The notes: generated by a model from the letters alone, not told the origin. 44,440 nt of DNA from Candidatus Jorgensenbacteria bacterium GW2011_GWB1_50_10 (GCA_001004105.1 LCQK01000005.1:1-44440); one strand, 5' to 3'; counted from the stretch's first letter, positions 35,522-42,675 are shown. Numbers and translations are program-made.

Positions 35522-36706
35522 ATGATTCGAACCTACAAGTACAGGTTCTACCCAAACAAGAAACAAGTCGAACCCCTAGAACATACGCTTGACCTTTGCC
35601 GAAACCTCTACAATGCCGCTCTCCAACAACGAATATACGCGCATAGACTTCGAAGAAAAAATCATTATTCTAAACAGCAAAACGAGTTACCCGCCCTCAA
35701 GAAGCAATTCGCTGAATACCGCTCCGTTCATTCATTAGTTTTACAGGACACCTTGCACAGGGTTGATAAGGCATTCAAAGCGTTCTTCAAACGCGTTAAA
35801 AGAAAACGGGAAGGCGAAAACATCAAGGCAGGTTTTCCGCGTTTCAAGTCTAGGCAGCGATTCAACTCGTTCACGTACACTCAATCCGGTTTCAAGTTAC
35901 TGAAAAATGGTCATGTGTGGCTGTCGAAAATTGGTGAGCTAAGAGTTTTCAGACACCGAGAGCCAATCGGGGAAATCAAAACGGTTGCTGTGAAACGGGA
36001 CAAGGTCGGAGATTGGTTCATCACAATCGCAACTGAAACACTTGACGTTCAACCACGAAAAATAAGCACTGCACTTGGCGTTGACCTTGGGCTGAAAAAC
36101 TTCGTAACATTGACTTCGGGTGAGTCGATAGATGCACCGAAACTTTTCAGGAAAACTGAGCGCAAAGTTAGGCGAGCGCAACGAATCTTATCTCGCAGAG
36201 TGAAAGGTTCACGGAACCGTGAGAAAGCAAGAATCCGACTCGCCAAACTATATCGAAAAGTTGACAGACACCGAGACGACTTCATTCATAAACTCTCACT
36301 ATGGTTAGTAAGAAAAGCCGACTTGTTGGTGTTTGAGGATTTGAAAGTCGCGAACATGATAAGGAATCATACGGTTGCGAAGTCGATTGGTGATGCTTCT
36401 TGGAGTAAACTGGTTCAATATTCCTCTTACAAGGCTGAGAGTGCCGGTAAGAGAGTTGAGTTGGTTGACCCAAGAGGGACGACGCAGATTTGTTCCGGGT
36501 GCGGTACGGTGGTTAGGAAGTCTTTGTCTGAGAGGGTTCATCGGTGCTCAACTTGTGGGCTTCTCTTGGGCAGAGACCTAAACGCCGCCGTAAACATCTT
36601 GAACAGGTCGGTACTGAGGGGCACTCAGGAACGTACGCCTGTGGAGACTACGCCAACACCCGTAAGGGCGAGCGTGGTCAAAGAAACAGGAAGCCCACGA
36701 GCTTAA
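35522..36706 (+). CDS. tnpB: TnpB RNA-guided nuclease
   Basis: A 394-aa protein, full length for TnpB. It starts MIRTYKYRFYPNKKQ, the usual opening. The RuvC-like acidic residues are all present: Asp188 (GVDLGLKNF), Glu272 (VFEDLKV) and Asp352 (GRDLNAAVN). The zinc ribbon CSGCG...HRCSTC lies between the last two. The C-terminus ends VKETGSPRA, overlapping the right-end RNA region. TnpB proteins cut DNA guided by an RNA made from the element's own 3' end, aiding retention of the element. Catalytic residues look intact. Confidence 0.93.
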   Translation: MIRTYKYRFYPNKKQVEPLEHTLDLCRNLYNAALQQRIYAHRLRRKNHYSKQQNELPALKKQFAEYRSVHSLVLQDTLHRVDKAFKAFFKRVKRKREGENIKAGFPRFKSRQRFNSFTYTQSGFKLLKNGHVWLSKIGELRVFRHREPIGEIKTVAVKRDKVGDWFITIATETLDVQPRKISTALGVDLGLKNFVTLTSGESIDAPKLFRKTERKVRRAQRILSRRVKGSRNREKARIRLAKLYRKVDRHRDDFIHKLSLWLVRKADLLVFEDLKVANMIRNHTVAKSIGDASWSKLVQYSSYKAESAGKRVELVDPRGTTQICSGCGTVVRKSLSERVHRCSTCGLLLGRDLNAAVNILNRSVLRGTQERTPVETTPTPVRASVVKETGSPRA

Positions 36707-36726
36707 AGCTGTGGGAGGATGTCACG
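36600..36726 (+). ncRNA. Probable omega RNA (reRNA) from the TnpB 3' end
   Basis: The last part of tnpB and the right end, including acgcctgtggaga (36635) and the terminal hairpin ending at gtcac, correspond to where TnpB guide RNAs are encoded. The guide would be the sequence just beyond gtcac (gcgaatagtgcg...). No transcript evidence is available; boundaries are approximate. Confidence 0.6.
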
Positions 36727-36770
36727 CGAATAGTGCGAAGTAGGAGATAATCCTTATAATGCTGTTGCAC

Positions 36771-36784
36771 ATCATCATGATGAT
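36771..36784. promoter_or_regulatory. TCATGA palindrome (site 12)
   Basis: A perfect ATCATCATGATGAT, 10 bases after a TATA-like tccttataat (36751-36760) and about 14 bases before the start at 36798. Confidence 0.78.
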
Positions 36785-36797
36785 GGTATATGAGTGA

Positions 36798-37349
36798 GTG
36801 ATGTTGAACAAACGTCAAATTATCTTCTCAACTCTACTTGTCTTATCCGTGTTAGCTCTTGTCGGAGGCAACGTGTCCGCTCAGAGCGTTCAGCAACTAG
36901 TCACATCCACAACTTCAACTACAGTAACCACCTTCACAACGTCGGTAACAAGCCTCAGCTCAACCGTCATCACCGCAATCTCCTACACGACGCAAACATT
37001 CACGGGAACATTCACGCAATCCACCACAACCCAAACCCTATCGCTGACTACTAGCGCATTCGCCACATTAACACAAGCAATCGCCGTAACCAGCACCAGC
37101 ACTTTCCAAGTTGTCAGCCAACTTGTATCAGTCAGCTCAGGCTCAACTGTCACAGTCACAAACGACCCCACATTACTATTCTTAGGCTTAGGAGTAGCTC
37201 TCGTCGCAGTGTTTGCAGCAGCCCTAATCGTCTGGGCACTAAACCAAAACTCATCTCCACCAGCAGTTTCAACAGGATACTTACAATACGGTGGATACTG
37301 GTATCGGTATGACCCACTTACGGGGCAATACCACCTAATTCAAAGTTGA
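36798..37349 (+). CDS. Thr/Ser-rich anchored protein with cytoplasmic-like tail
   Basis: A 183-aa protein (GTG 36798 or ATG 36801). It has a signal peptide (IIFSTLLVLSVLALVGGNVSA) and about 95 residues dominated by Thr and Ser. One helix (LLFLGLGVALVAVFAAALIVWAL) is followed by a Tyr-rich tail, LQYGGYWYRYDPLTGQYHLIQ, that resembles an OCRE/WW-like short motif. A short TATA-to-gene distance and a perfect palindrome lie upstream. Probably a glycosylated surface stalk. Confidence 0.72.
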   Translation: MMLNKRQIIFSTLLVLSVLALVGGNVSAQSVQQLVTSTTSTTVTTFTTSVTSLSSTVITAISYTTQTFTGTFTQSTTTQTLSLTTSAFATLTQAIAVTSTSTFQVVSQLVSVSSGSTVTVTNDPTLLFLGLGVALVAVFAAALIVWALNQNSSPPAVSTGYLQYGGYWYRYDPLTGQYHLIQS

Positions 37350-37360
37350 ACTGAGTGGTA

Positions 37361-37432
37361 ATGGTGAAACGTGAACGTTTAATCAACGGAGTCATTATTG
37401 CTATGGACCGAAACATGTGGAAAAACAAGTAG
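37361..37432 (+). CDS. Possible 23-aa peptide
   Basis: ATG 37361 opens a short frame, MVKRERLINGVIIAMDRNMWKN, in the 100-base gap before the nuclease gene. I see no clear ribosome site. It may not be a gene. Confidence 0.2.
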   Translation: MVKRERLINGVIIAMDRNMWKNK

Positions 37433-37449
37433 CTTGAGTTCACCCTCTT

Positions 37450-38532
37450 TTGTCCTATTGTAAGAAGTGCCCTTACTGCGGCATAGATTTTGTAACAAAC
37501 GATAGAAGGGCGGTTTTTTGTAGTAGGCATTGCGCTAGAATTGTTACTAATACAAAGCGCTATTCGTTAGCCAGAGAAAAACTGGAACAAAGATTATGCC
37601 GAACATGCGGTAAGAGTCTTGCTTTAACAAAAGCACTTCCGTCTAGTCAGCAGAAATATTGTGGTAATTCTTGTGCCACAACGGCCAAATGGACTCGGCC
37701 AAGCTATAGGTTTCACCAGTCTCAAGTCCATTCCACTGGGAGGCATTTTTATTGGCATGTTTGCCTTCAATGTGGGCAATCGTTCGGAAACTATATAAAA
37801 ACTTCGATTTCGAAGTTTTGTTCGGTAAAATGTAAGAACCGTCATCAAATCTCACGTCGTCTAGCGACATGTGCGTACTGTGGAAAGAATTTTGTGACAT
37901 TGAATCGTCCAAAAAGGGGTAAGTTTTGTAGTTGTAGATGTTACACTCTCAAAAGGCAAGCAATGTCAAAGGAAACATATTTGCCTAGCCCTCAACCTAA
38001 ACGTGTTTGCTTGCGGTGTGGTAAAAACTTCTTCGACTACAAGCATCCATACACATTATTGCGTAAGTTTTGTAGCGTCAAATGCGCTAGGCAATATGCC
38101 TTTGCTGATAGTGCTGCTAGACAACGTATGAGAAAGATTCGGCTACTCCACGTCTTTCCGGTAAAAGATACGAAAATTGAAGTTGCATTACAGGATGAAC
38201 TTCGTAAACGCGGTATCAAATTCGTGACACATATTTCATTAATCATTTGTCAACCAGACATATTTCTCCCAGAGGCGCGCCTTGTGGTATTCGCGGACGG
38301 AGATTATTGGCATGGATGCCCAATACATTACCCAATTCCCACTAAACGGCAACAAGAATACATCGATAGAGATAGTTATCAGGTGGCTTATTTAACTCGA
38401 CTTGGATATAGGGTGCTCCGCTTTTGGGAACACGAAATCAAAAAGGATGTTGTAGCGTGTGTGGACCGAATAGTTAATGTTGCAGCGGGTGTAACCTCTA
38501 AATTTGGCCAAAATCGTTTGATACAGATATAG
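37450..38532 (+). CDS. Zinc-finger array fused to a Vsr-like endonuclease
   Basis: A 360-aa protein starting at TTG. Residues 1-230 hold five or six Cys4-type knuckles with the repeated form CxxCGxxF...FCSxxC (for example CPYCGIDFVTNDRRAVFCSRHC, CLQCGQSFGNYI, CAYCGKNFVTL, CLRCGKNFFDY). The C-terminal domain has IEVALQDELRKRGI, PDIFLPEARLVVFADGDYWHGCP and LGYRVLRFWEHEI. This is the Vsr/DUF559-type PD-(D/E)xK nuclease core, with the Asp of PDIF as metal ligand. Such fusions occur in homing or mobile endonucleases. It should bind DNA through the fingers and nick or cut it. Its substrate is unknown. Confidence 0.8.
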   Translation: MSYCKKCPYCGIDFVTNDRRAVFCSRHCARIVTNTKRYSLAREKLEQRLCRTCGKSLALTKALPSSQQKYCGNSCATTAKWTRPSYRFHQSQVHSTGRHFYWHVCLQCGQSFGNYIKTSISKFCSVKCKNRHQISRRLATCAYCGKNFVTLNRPKRGKFCSCRCYTLKRQAMSKETYLPSPQPKRVCLRCGKNFFDYKHPYTLLRKFCSVKCARQYAFADSAARQRMRKIRLLHVFPVKDTKIEVALQDELRKRGIKFVTHISLIICQPDIFLPEARLVVFADGDYWHGCPIHYPIPTKRQQEYIDRDSYQVAYLTRLGYRVLRFWEHEIKKDVVACVDRIVNVAAGVTSKFGQNRLIQI

Positions 38533-38554
38533 GATGCAATGGATTTGAGCAACA

Positions 38555-38728
38555 ATGGAACATGAAGATTTACTCGACAAGGGTTCATACCGAAAAGCGA
38601 GGGGTTTACTAGCCATATGGCTTCAGCGTTTGCATGAGGAGTACGAACGGGAACTGCTAGTGGGATTATCCGCATTCTCCGTCGGAGTATTACTCGGCGT
38701 TATTCTCGGACGCACCAGCAAAGAGTAG
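38555..38728 (+). CDS. Small single-helix membrane protein
   Basis: Too short for the track: ATG 38555, 57 aa. A charged amphipathic N-terminus (SYRKARGLLAIWLQRLHEEYERE) is followed by one helix (LLVGLSAFSVGVLLGVILG) and RTSKE. Unknown family. Confidence 0.55.
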   Translation: MEHEDLLDKGSYRKARGLLAIWLQRLHEEYERELLVGLSAFSVGVLLGVILGRTSKE

Positions 38729-38746
38729 CAATGTGCACCCAACAAT

Positions 38747-38760
38747 ATCGTCATGATGTC
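38747..38760. promoter_or_regulatory. TCATGA palindrome (site 13)
   Basis: ATCGTCATGATGTC lies about 20 bases upstream of the TATA-like agcataaaaa (38772). It controls, if functional, the membrane/zinc peptide operon starting near 38815. Confidence 0.65.
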
Positions 38761-38814
38761 ACCTAGCATAAAGCATAAAAACCCTTAACCGCCCTCTTTC
38801 CGCTTAGAACATGT

Positions 38815-39279
38815 TTGACTTCACCAATCAACCCCAAAGCGCGCGTCATGGTTCAGTATGCTACTATCATAGTTTTCTTCGCAGTCAGCAACTTCGCATT
38901 GTACCTGATGCAGAAGTACGCGCCCGACCTGATTCCGGTAATCCTGCGCTCTTGGGAAGGATACGTGGTTACCAGTTCGGTTGCGACAGTTCTCGGGTTT
39001 ATTGTTAGCCGCCTCACGGTTCCCAGCCGCGCGATTCAACCTGTAGGACCAAACATGATTCGTATAGCGGGATGGTCAATAATCACAACGTTCTTCACTG
39101 GCATCATGCTTTTCACGTTTGAAAGGTTAGGGTTCATAACAATCTTCACCTTGCAACCGCTCGCCTTCCTAACTTTGGGCGAAACATTATTCCTTTTGTT
39201 CTTCGGGATATGGTTTGCTTATTTCCTGCTCTTTAGCTGGTTCGCTCTTATGCGATTCTCGCGTAAAACAGGAATGTGA
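38815..39279 (+). CDS. Four-helix membrane protein, paralogue of the 5.1-kb protein
   Basis: A 154-aa protein; TTG 38815 as tracked, or ATG 38848 (MVQYATIIVFFAVSN). Four helices are visible. The C-terminal pair (TGIMLFTFERLGFITIFTL...GETLFLLFFGIWFAYFLLF) matches the 89-aa protein at 5117-5386. It heads a tight operon of overlapping genes leading into small zinc-binding peptides. Unknown function. Confidence 0.68.
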   Translation: MTSPINPKARVMVQYATIIVFFAVSNFALYLMQKYAPDLIPVILRSWEGYVVTSSVATVLGFIVSRLTVPSRAIQPVGPNMIRIAGWSIITTFFTGIMLFTFERLGFITIFTLQPLAFLTLGETLFLLFFGIWFAYFLLFSWFALMRFSRKTGM

Positions 39280-39599
39280 CCTCAGCCATGTCTCTGGCTC
39301 CTCGTAGGTTTCTGCTCGGATTATTCACGGTTGTGTTAGTCGCGGTTGGAGCACTACTGATTGCGGGTGGAGTTTGGTTAATGATGGATTTCTGGTCTTG
39401 GTCGTGGTATAACCCATACCAACTGAGCCCCGAGACTTGGCGGTTCTGTTCACCCGGGTATTGGATATGTGTAACTCCAGCTAATGCTTCTTACGTTATG
39501 GATGTTGGGATAGGTTTTGTTATCTTGGGTGTGCTATTATCGTGGTTCGGAGTCTTCACGCTTGGGTTCTATATTCGCTCAAGGTCGTGGCCGATGTGA
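39276..39599 (+). CDS. Two-helix membrane protein
   Basis: A 107-aa protein; GTG 39276 overlaps the upstream stop (GTGA). Helices: FLLGLFTVVLVAVGALLIAGGVWLMM and VMDVGIGFVILGVLLSWFGVFTLGFYI. The loop between them holds two Cys (CSPGYWIC). Second gene of the operon. Unknown family. Confidence 0.65.
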   Translation: MTSAMSLAPRRFLLGLFTVVLVAVGALLIAGGVWLMMDFWSWSWYNPYQLSPETWRFCSPGYWICVTPANASYVMDVGIGFVILGVLLSWFGVFTLGFYIRSRSWPM

Positions 39600-39615
39600 C
39601 CGCACTAAGGATTTG

Positions 39616-39843
39616 ATGACCGTGCTCTGGCCTAAAGATAAGTTTCGTAAGGAGAACGGTTTTCTAATTTGTAATGATTGCGGACTCACCGCGTTAGAAT
39701 CTGATGTTAACTATCACAACTGCGAGCTTGGTCGGAAAATGGCTCAAGCAACACCGAAGTCTCATGCTCCAACACCACAACCACAGCAACCGGCGAAACC
39801 AGTCGAACCAGAAAAAAAGCCGATGCTCCACGACTTCATATGA
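39616..39843 (+). CDS. Small zinc-finger protein with proline-rich tail
   Basis: The track start (39517) lies in the previous gene; ATG 39616 gives MTVLWPKDKFRKENG. The finger is CNDCGLTALESDVNYHNC, CxxC...HxxC. A Pro-rich tail follows (APTPQPQQPAKPVEPEKKP). The finger form recurs in the 50-aa product at 40032. It ends in an ATGA overlap with the next gene. Confidence 0.62.
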   Translation: MTVLWPKDKFRKENGFLICNDCGLTALESDVNYHNCELGRKMAQATPKSHAPTPQPQQPAKPVEPEKKPMLHDFI

Positions 39844-40031
39844 TGGTGCGAGTAGTGTTCAGAAGGCAAATTGTACTTAAGAAGCCAGTGAAGCGTTGTA
39901 GTCACTGTCGCAGGTTTCCAATACGTACCTCGCGTTGTGAGCACTGCAATTTGTGTCTCTGTAGAAGTTGCTGGTCCTTGCTGCATCTGGGGCCGCCTCC
40001 TAAACCGCAAATTCCAAGACTTTTCGCTTAG
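39840..40031 (+). CDS. Small B-box-like zinc protein
   Basis: A 63-aa basic protein; ATG 39840 overlaps the previous stop. CSHCRRFPIRTSRCEHCNLCLCRSC has eight Cys plus a later His, similar to cross-brace or B-box knuckles. Coupled to the zinc-finger gene before and the one after. Confidence 0.6.
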   Translation: MMVRVVFRRQIVLKKPVKRCSHCRRFPIRTSRCEHCNLCLCRSCWSLLHLGPPPKPQIPRLFA

Positions 40032-40184
40032 GTGTGCAGTTTGTTGAGCGGTAGTGATTGGTTGCGGAAACCGTATACCCCGCCAACATACTTCTGTTTA
40101 ACGTGCGGAGCAAGGAACATGCCATATGATGAGGCAACGAATCATCCGTGTTCAGGCGAGCGGCAAATACTCCAATCAATATAA
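40032..40184 (+). CDS. Small zinc-finger protein, 50 aa
   Basis: Not in the track. GTG 40032 follows the upstream stop directly (TTG 40041/40044 are alternatives). CLTCGARNMPYDEATNHPC has the same CxxC...HxxC layout as the protein at 39616. The conserved spacing argues that it is real. Confidence 0.58.
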   Translation: MCSLLSGSDWLRKPYTPPTYFCLTCGARNMPYDEATNHPCSGERQILQSI

Positions 40185-40201
40185 CCGGAGGGTTAACAAA
40201 A

Positions 40202-40306
40202 ATCTCAGACTGTCCGTTTGTGGTTACTCGCGGCGCAGAACGATACTGTTCACTCTGCAATAAGGCCAAGCATTGTCTGCACCTATCTCAGCACCCATTA
40301 TGCTAA
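40202..40306 (+). CDS. Tiny zinc-binding peptide with non-standard or downstream start
   Basis: Not in the track. A strong ggaggg (40188-40193) precedes an open frame, ISDCPFVVTRGAERYC and SLCNKAKHCLHL, with no ATG/GTG/TTG at the expected distance. ATC at 40202 is at the right spacing; GTG 40220 is the only normal start. Cys/His spacing (CSLCNKAKHCLHLSQHPLC) supports a metal-binding peptide. Confidence 0.45.
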   Translation: MSDCPFVVTRGAERYCSLCNKAKHCLHLSQHPLC

Positions 40307-40342
40307 CGGTGTTTCCTGAGCGAAATCTTTTAAGCGCGTATC

Positions 40343-40356
40343 ACCATCATGATGAT
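40343..40356. promoter_or_regulatory. TCATGA palindrome (site 14)
   Basis: ACCATCATGATGAT lies about 10 bases after a TATA-like tcttttaag and 12 bases before the GTG at 40368. Confidence 0.72.
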
Positions 40357-40367
40357 GATATACAGAT

Positions 40368-41078
40368 GTGAGTTTCTCGATGAACACTAAATTGTTTTTC
40401 AGTTTGGTTCTGCTTGCAGCGTTTCCCGCTGTCATAGCCACGCCTAGCGTAAGTCCGACGAATTTAACGATAACTACGTCGTACCCAACGACTACTGTTC
40501 AACTTACGACAACCATAACTGGTACGGCGAATACAACGCTAGTCCTCTCTACAATTCTTGGCCGGACAATAACCCTCACACTTAACAATTTTACAACGGG
40601 GCAAACTCAAACTACGACGACTTCCACTACTACTACGAACACGAATACACTGCAAACTACGACAGCCATAACCACGTCCACAAGTTCAACAACAATCTGC
40701 TGCCTTGCGAGCTACTCGTATTCCACAACATCCGTGACTTCGACTAAGACCTCGACACAAACAAGCATGGAAAGTACAAGCTCCACCTCAACACGTTTCT
40801 CAAGCGTCAGCGCCTCCACAACGGTAACTTTAACTTCCACGAGCATGAGTACAATTCCATCTTCCACTACGGTCACTTCGACTTCAACAAGCGTTTCCAC
40901 AACAACCACCAGCACACTCACAGGCGATAATAGTTGGATTTTCGGCGTAGCCGCACTAGTTCTCGGCGGTGTTATTGGGTTAATGGCTGTTCACAAAATG
41001 CGGAAACCGAGCATTAAACAGGTATCCACTACTGAGGAACCGAAGGAACTCAAAGCAACCCTCGTTAAAGAGGAATGA
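40368..41078 (+). CDS. Mucin-like Thr/Ser surface protein
   Basis: A 236-aa protein; GTG 40368 or ATG 40380. Signal peptide LFFSLVLLAAFPAVIATPS. Nearly all of residues 30-185 are Thr and Ser, apart from a Cys pair (TICCLASYSYS). A helix (NSWIFGVAALVLGGVIGLMAV) and a charged tail (KQVSTTEEPKELKATLVKEE) end it. A mucin-like stalk with no folded domain. A strong candidate substrate for the PMT-type enzyme at 11.9 kb. Confidence 0.72.
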   Translation: MSFSMNTKLFFSLVLLAAFPAVIATPSVSPTNLTITTSYPTTTVQLTTTITGTANTTLVLSTILGRTITLTLNNFTTGQTQTTTTSTTTTNTNTLQTTTAITTSTSSTTICCLASYSYSTTSVTSTKTSTQTSMESTSSTSTRFSSVSASTTVTLTSTSMSTIPSSTTVTSTSTSVSTTTTSTLTGDNSWIFGVAALVLGGVIGLMAVHKMRKPSIKQVSTTEEPKELKATLVKEE

Positions 41079-41105
41079 GAGAACGAGTCGCAAAGCCTTT
41101 TATAT

Positions 41106-41119
41106 ATCGTCATGATGAC
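41106..41119. promoter_or_regulatory. TCATGA palindrome (site 15)
   Basis: ATCGTCATGATGAC abuts the TATA-like tttatatat (41098-41107) and lies 10 bases before the GTG at 41130. Bound protein would block the promoter, and the start would be near-leaderless. Confidence 0.75.
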
Positions 41120-41129
41120 GTTCTAGCTG

Positions 41130-41819
41130 GTGGAAAGCGTGGGCCTTAACGATAAGCCGTTGTTTCCGAGTGGACATGTGCGAGGAACAGCAACCGGCGC
41201 GGCTCCAATTAATCACCCCGTAATTATTCAGCAACCCGAACCGGAACGCAGACATCTAAGTAAGAGGACCATAGCCATCGCAGCTATACTAATTGCACTT
41301 CTAAGCGTCGGAATAGTGGGTGCCGTAATTCTCAGCAACGTGTTAACACTCGGACCGTACACGACCGGAGGCCAATTAGCAATTCAAGTCAGCCAAGTCA
41401 CCTCACCAAGTTTAGGTGATGGTGCTGGTCAATGCCATACAAGTAATTCAAGTTACACTGGCGCGACTGAGCTTCCAAGCGGCAGCGGAGGACTAATCCA
41501 ATCCATCTGGTACAAGACAGGAATACGCGTCCAAGCGCCGTCTGGCACATCGTTCAACGTGATTGAGAACTACAACGTAACCTATATTGGGGGTCTCACC
41601 CCGGCTAGCGGGGACTTGCACATAGCCTACTGCGATTTGAGTTTGAACCAGTGGGTGGACCTAGAGCCGAGCTATGATGCTGCAACTAAAACGTGGAGTG
41701 GAACAGTCACAGGAACCGGATTCGTGCTACCTAACGGGTACGACGCAACCACACCTATCCTAGTATCAGTTCTGAACCCGGGCACGTACACTTCACACAT
41801 GTGGTTCACCAGTGTCTAA
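41130..41819 (+). CDS. Single-pass membrane protein with exported beta domain
   Basis: A 229-aa protein starting at GTG. A cytoplasmic segment of about 48 residues (PEPERRHLSKR) leads to one helix (TIAIAAILIALLSVGIVGAVIL) and an exported domain with two Cys (CHTSNSSY, YCDLSLNQW). No known family. Member of the palindrome set, with the IS-end remnant directly after it. Confidence 0.65.
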   Translation: MESVGLNDKPLFPSGHVRGTATGAAPINHPVIIQQPEPERRHLSKRTIAIAAILIALLSVGIVGAVILSNVLTLGPYTTGGQLAIQVSQVTSPSLGDGAGQCHTSNSSYTGATELPSGSGGLIQSIWYKTGIRVQAPSGTSFNVIENYNVTYIGGLTPASGDLHIAYCDLSLNQWVDLEPSYDAATKTWSGTVTGTGFVLPNGYDATTPILVSVLNPGTYTSHMWFTSV

Positions 41820-41863
41820 GCCCTTGCCATCTTTTTCTGTTCTAATCCTTGGATTTATCAAAG

Positions 41864-42024
41864 GCGAGCGGGAATTTACGCCTGTGGAGAGGCCACCTCT
41901 ACCTTCGAGCGTTCGAAGGCAAGTAGCCTCAACGAAGCAGGAACTATACGCGAGGGGAATGTTCATGCCCAATGAAAAACCCTCTGCTGGAAGCCCACGA
42001 ATTCATTCGTGGGAGGAAGTCACC
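41864..42024 (+). mobile_element. Remnant of IS605-type element: left end joined to TnpB 3' end and right end
   Basis: gcgagcgggaatt (41864-41876) equals the left end of the TnpB element. It is followed at once by acgcctgtggaga (41878-41890), identical to 36635-36647 near the tnpB 3' end. The right-end hairpin CCCACGA-attcat-TCGTGGG (41994-42013) and aggaagtcac follow. The track ORF 41812-42057 reads TPVE...GSPR, as in the TnpB C-terminus, so it is a relic and not an independent gene. The size (about 160 bp) fits a MITE-like or guide-RNA-only derivative. The middle has diverged from the full element. Confidence 0.72.
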
Positions 42025-42053
42025 TTTGCCGTTCAACTGTATGATGTTGGTGC

Positions 42054-42452
42054 GTGATTTCAGACTTGAAGGAACAAATTTCAAGCTGTCGTGAGTTTCT
42101 ACTCTATTGGTTGGGGTTTTTCGTTGTTGCGTTCAGCCTCGTCAGCATCCTACTAACCATTTCGGGGCTGCTAGTGAACGTTCTCAGCACTCAATGCTAC
42201 TACCCGTACATTTCGCCAATGCTTGGAATAGCGCAACCTCAAAGTGTTCCAGCGCAAACTACCACCATGACTACTGTGAACGGAACTCAACCCATGTTGC
42301 CTGACCAAAACTATTCATATCCATCACCTTACCCGTATTATTGCAGCGGAAATCTCACAGCCTACGTAATCCAATTCGTCTTCAGTCTGCTCGCCAGCCT
42401 AATCTTCGTTGGCGTCGGCGTGTACATGATGATAAACGGCAAGAAACAGTAA
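42054..42452 (+). CDS. Two-helix membrane protein
   Basis: A 132-aa protein starting at GTG. Helices: YWLGFFVVAFSLVSILLTISGLLV and YVIQFVFSLLASLIFVGVGVYMMI. The exported loop has Cys, Pro and Tyr in a segment YPSPYPYYC. Unknown family. It lies just after the IS remnant, so its upstream region may have been rearranged. Confidence 0.6.
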   Translation: MISDLKEQISSCREFLLYWLGFFVVAFSLVSILLTISGLLVNVLSTQCYYPYISPMLGIAQPQSVPAQTTTMTTVNGTQPMLPDQNYSYPSPYPYYCSGNLTAYVIQFVFSLLASLIFVGVGVYMMINGKKQ

Positions 42453-42477
42453 CAGCAAAAAAGGAGAAAAGTCTGAG

Positions 42478-42654
42478 ATGCCTGCGGTTGGTCGTAGGCG
42501 TGACCGTAAACGGGAACAGGGAAGACCCGAACATAAACACAGTAAGGGCCGGAAACATGCAGCTAAATCCCGTAAGGGTTATGTTCCGCGCAAGTGGGAT
42601 AAGCGCCTGCAAGCGGGGCAGCGAACCCTACAAGAGTGTGCTGAGAAAAACTAG
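42478..42654 (+). CDS. Small very basic protein, 58 aa
   Basis: Missed by the track in this frame. ATG 42478 follows aaaaaggagaaaag. The product (VGRRRDRKREQGRPEHKHSK onward) has more than a third Arg/Lys/His. Likely nucleic-acid binding. It is coupled to the zinc peptide 21 bases later. Confidence 0.55.
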   Translation: MPAVGRRRDRKREQGRPEHKHSKGRKHAAKSRKGYVPRKWDKRLQAGQRTLQECAEKN

Positions 42655-42675
42655 CAAACTAGTGAGGATTGAAAA

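Larger units (their letters stand above)
35434..36726 (+). mobile_element. IS605-family element carrying tnpB only
   Basis: The left end begins near gcgagcgggaatt (35434), with a subterminal hairpin TCCCAC...GTGGGA (35446-35469). The right end has hairpin CCCAC...GTGGG (36694-36715) followed by aggatgtcac. There is no tnpA (Y1 transposase), so it must be mobilised in trans or be immobile. It sits neatly between the metalloprotease gene and a palindrome promoter. Exact boundaries are inferred from comparison with the remnant at 41.86 kb. Confidence 0.75.

Noticed and set aside
41812-42057. 81-aa ORF after the 41130 gene
   Set aside because: It reads through an IS left end and a TnpB C-terminal relic (TPVE...GSPR) and so is explained as a mobile-element remnant.
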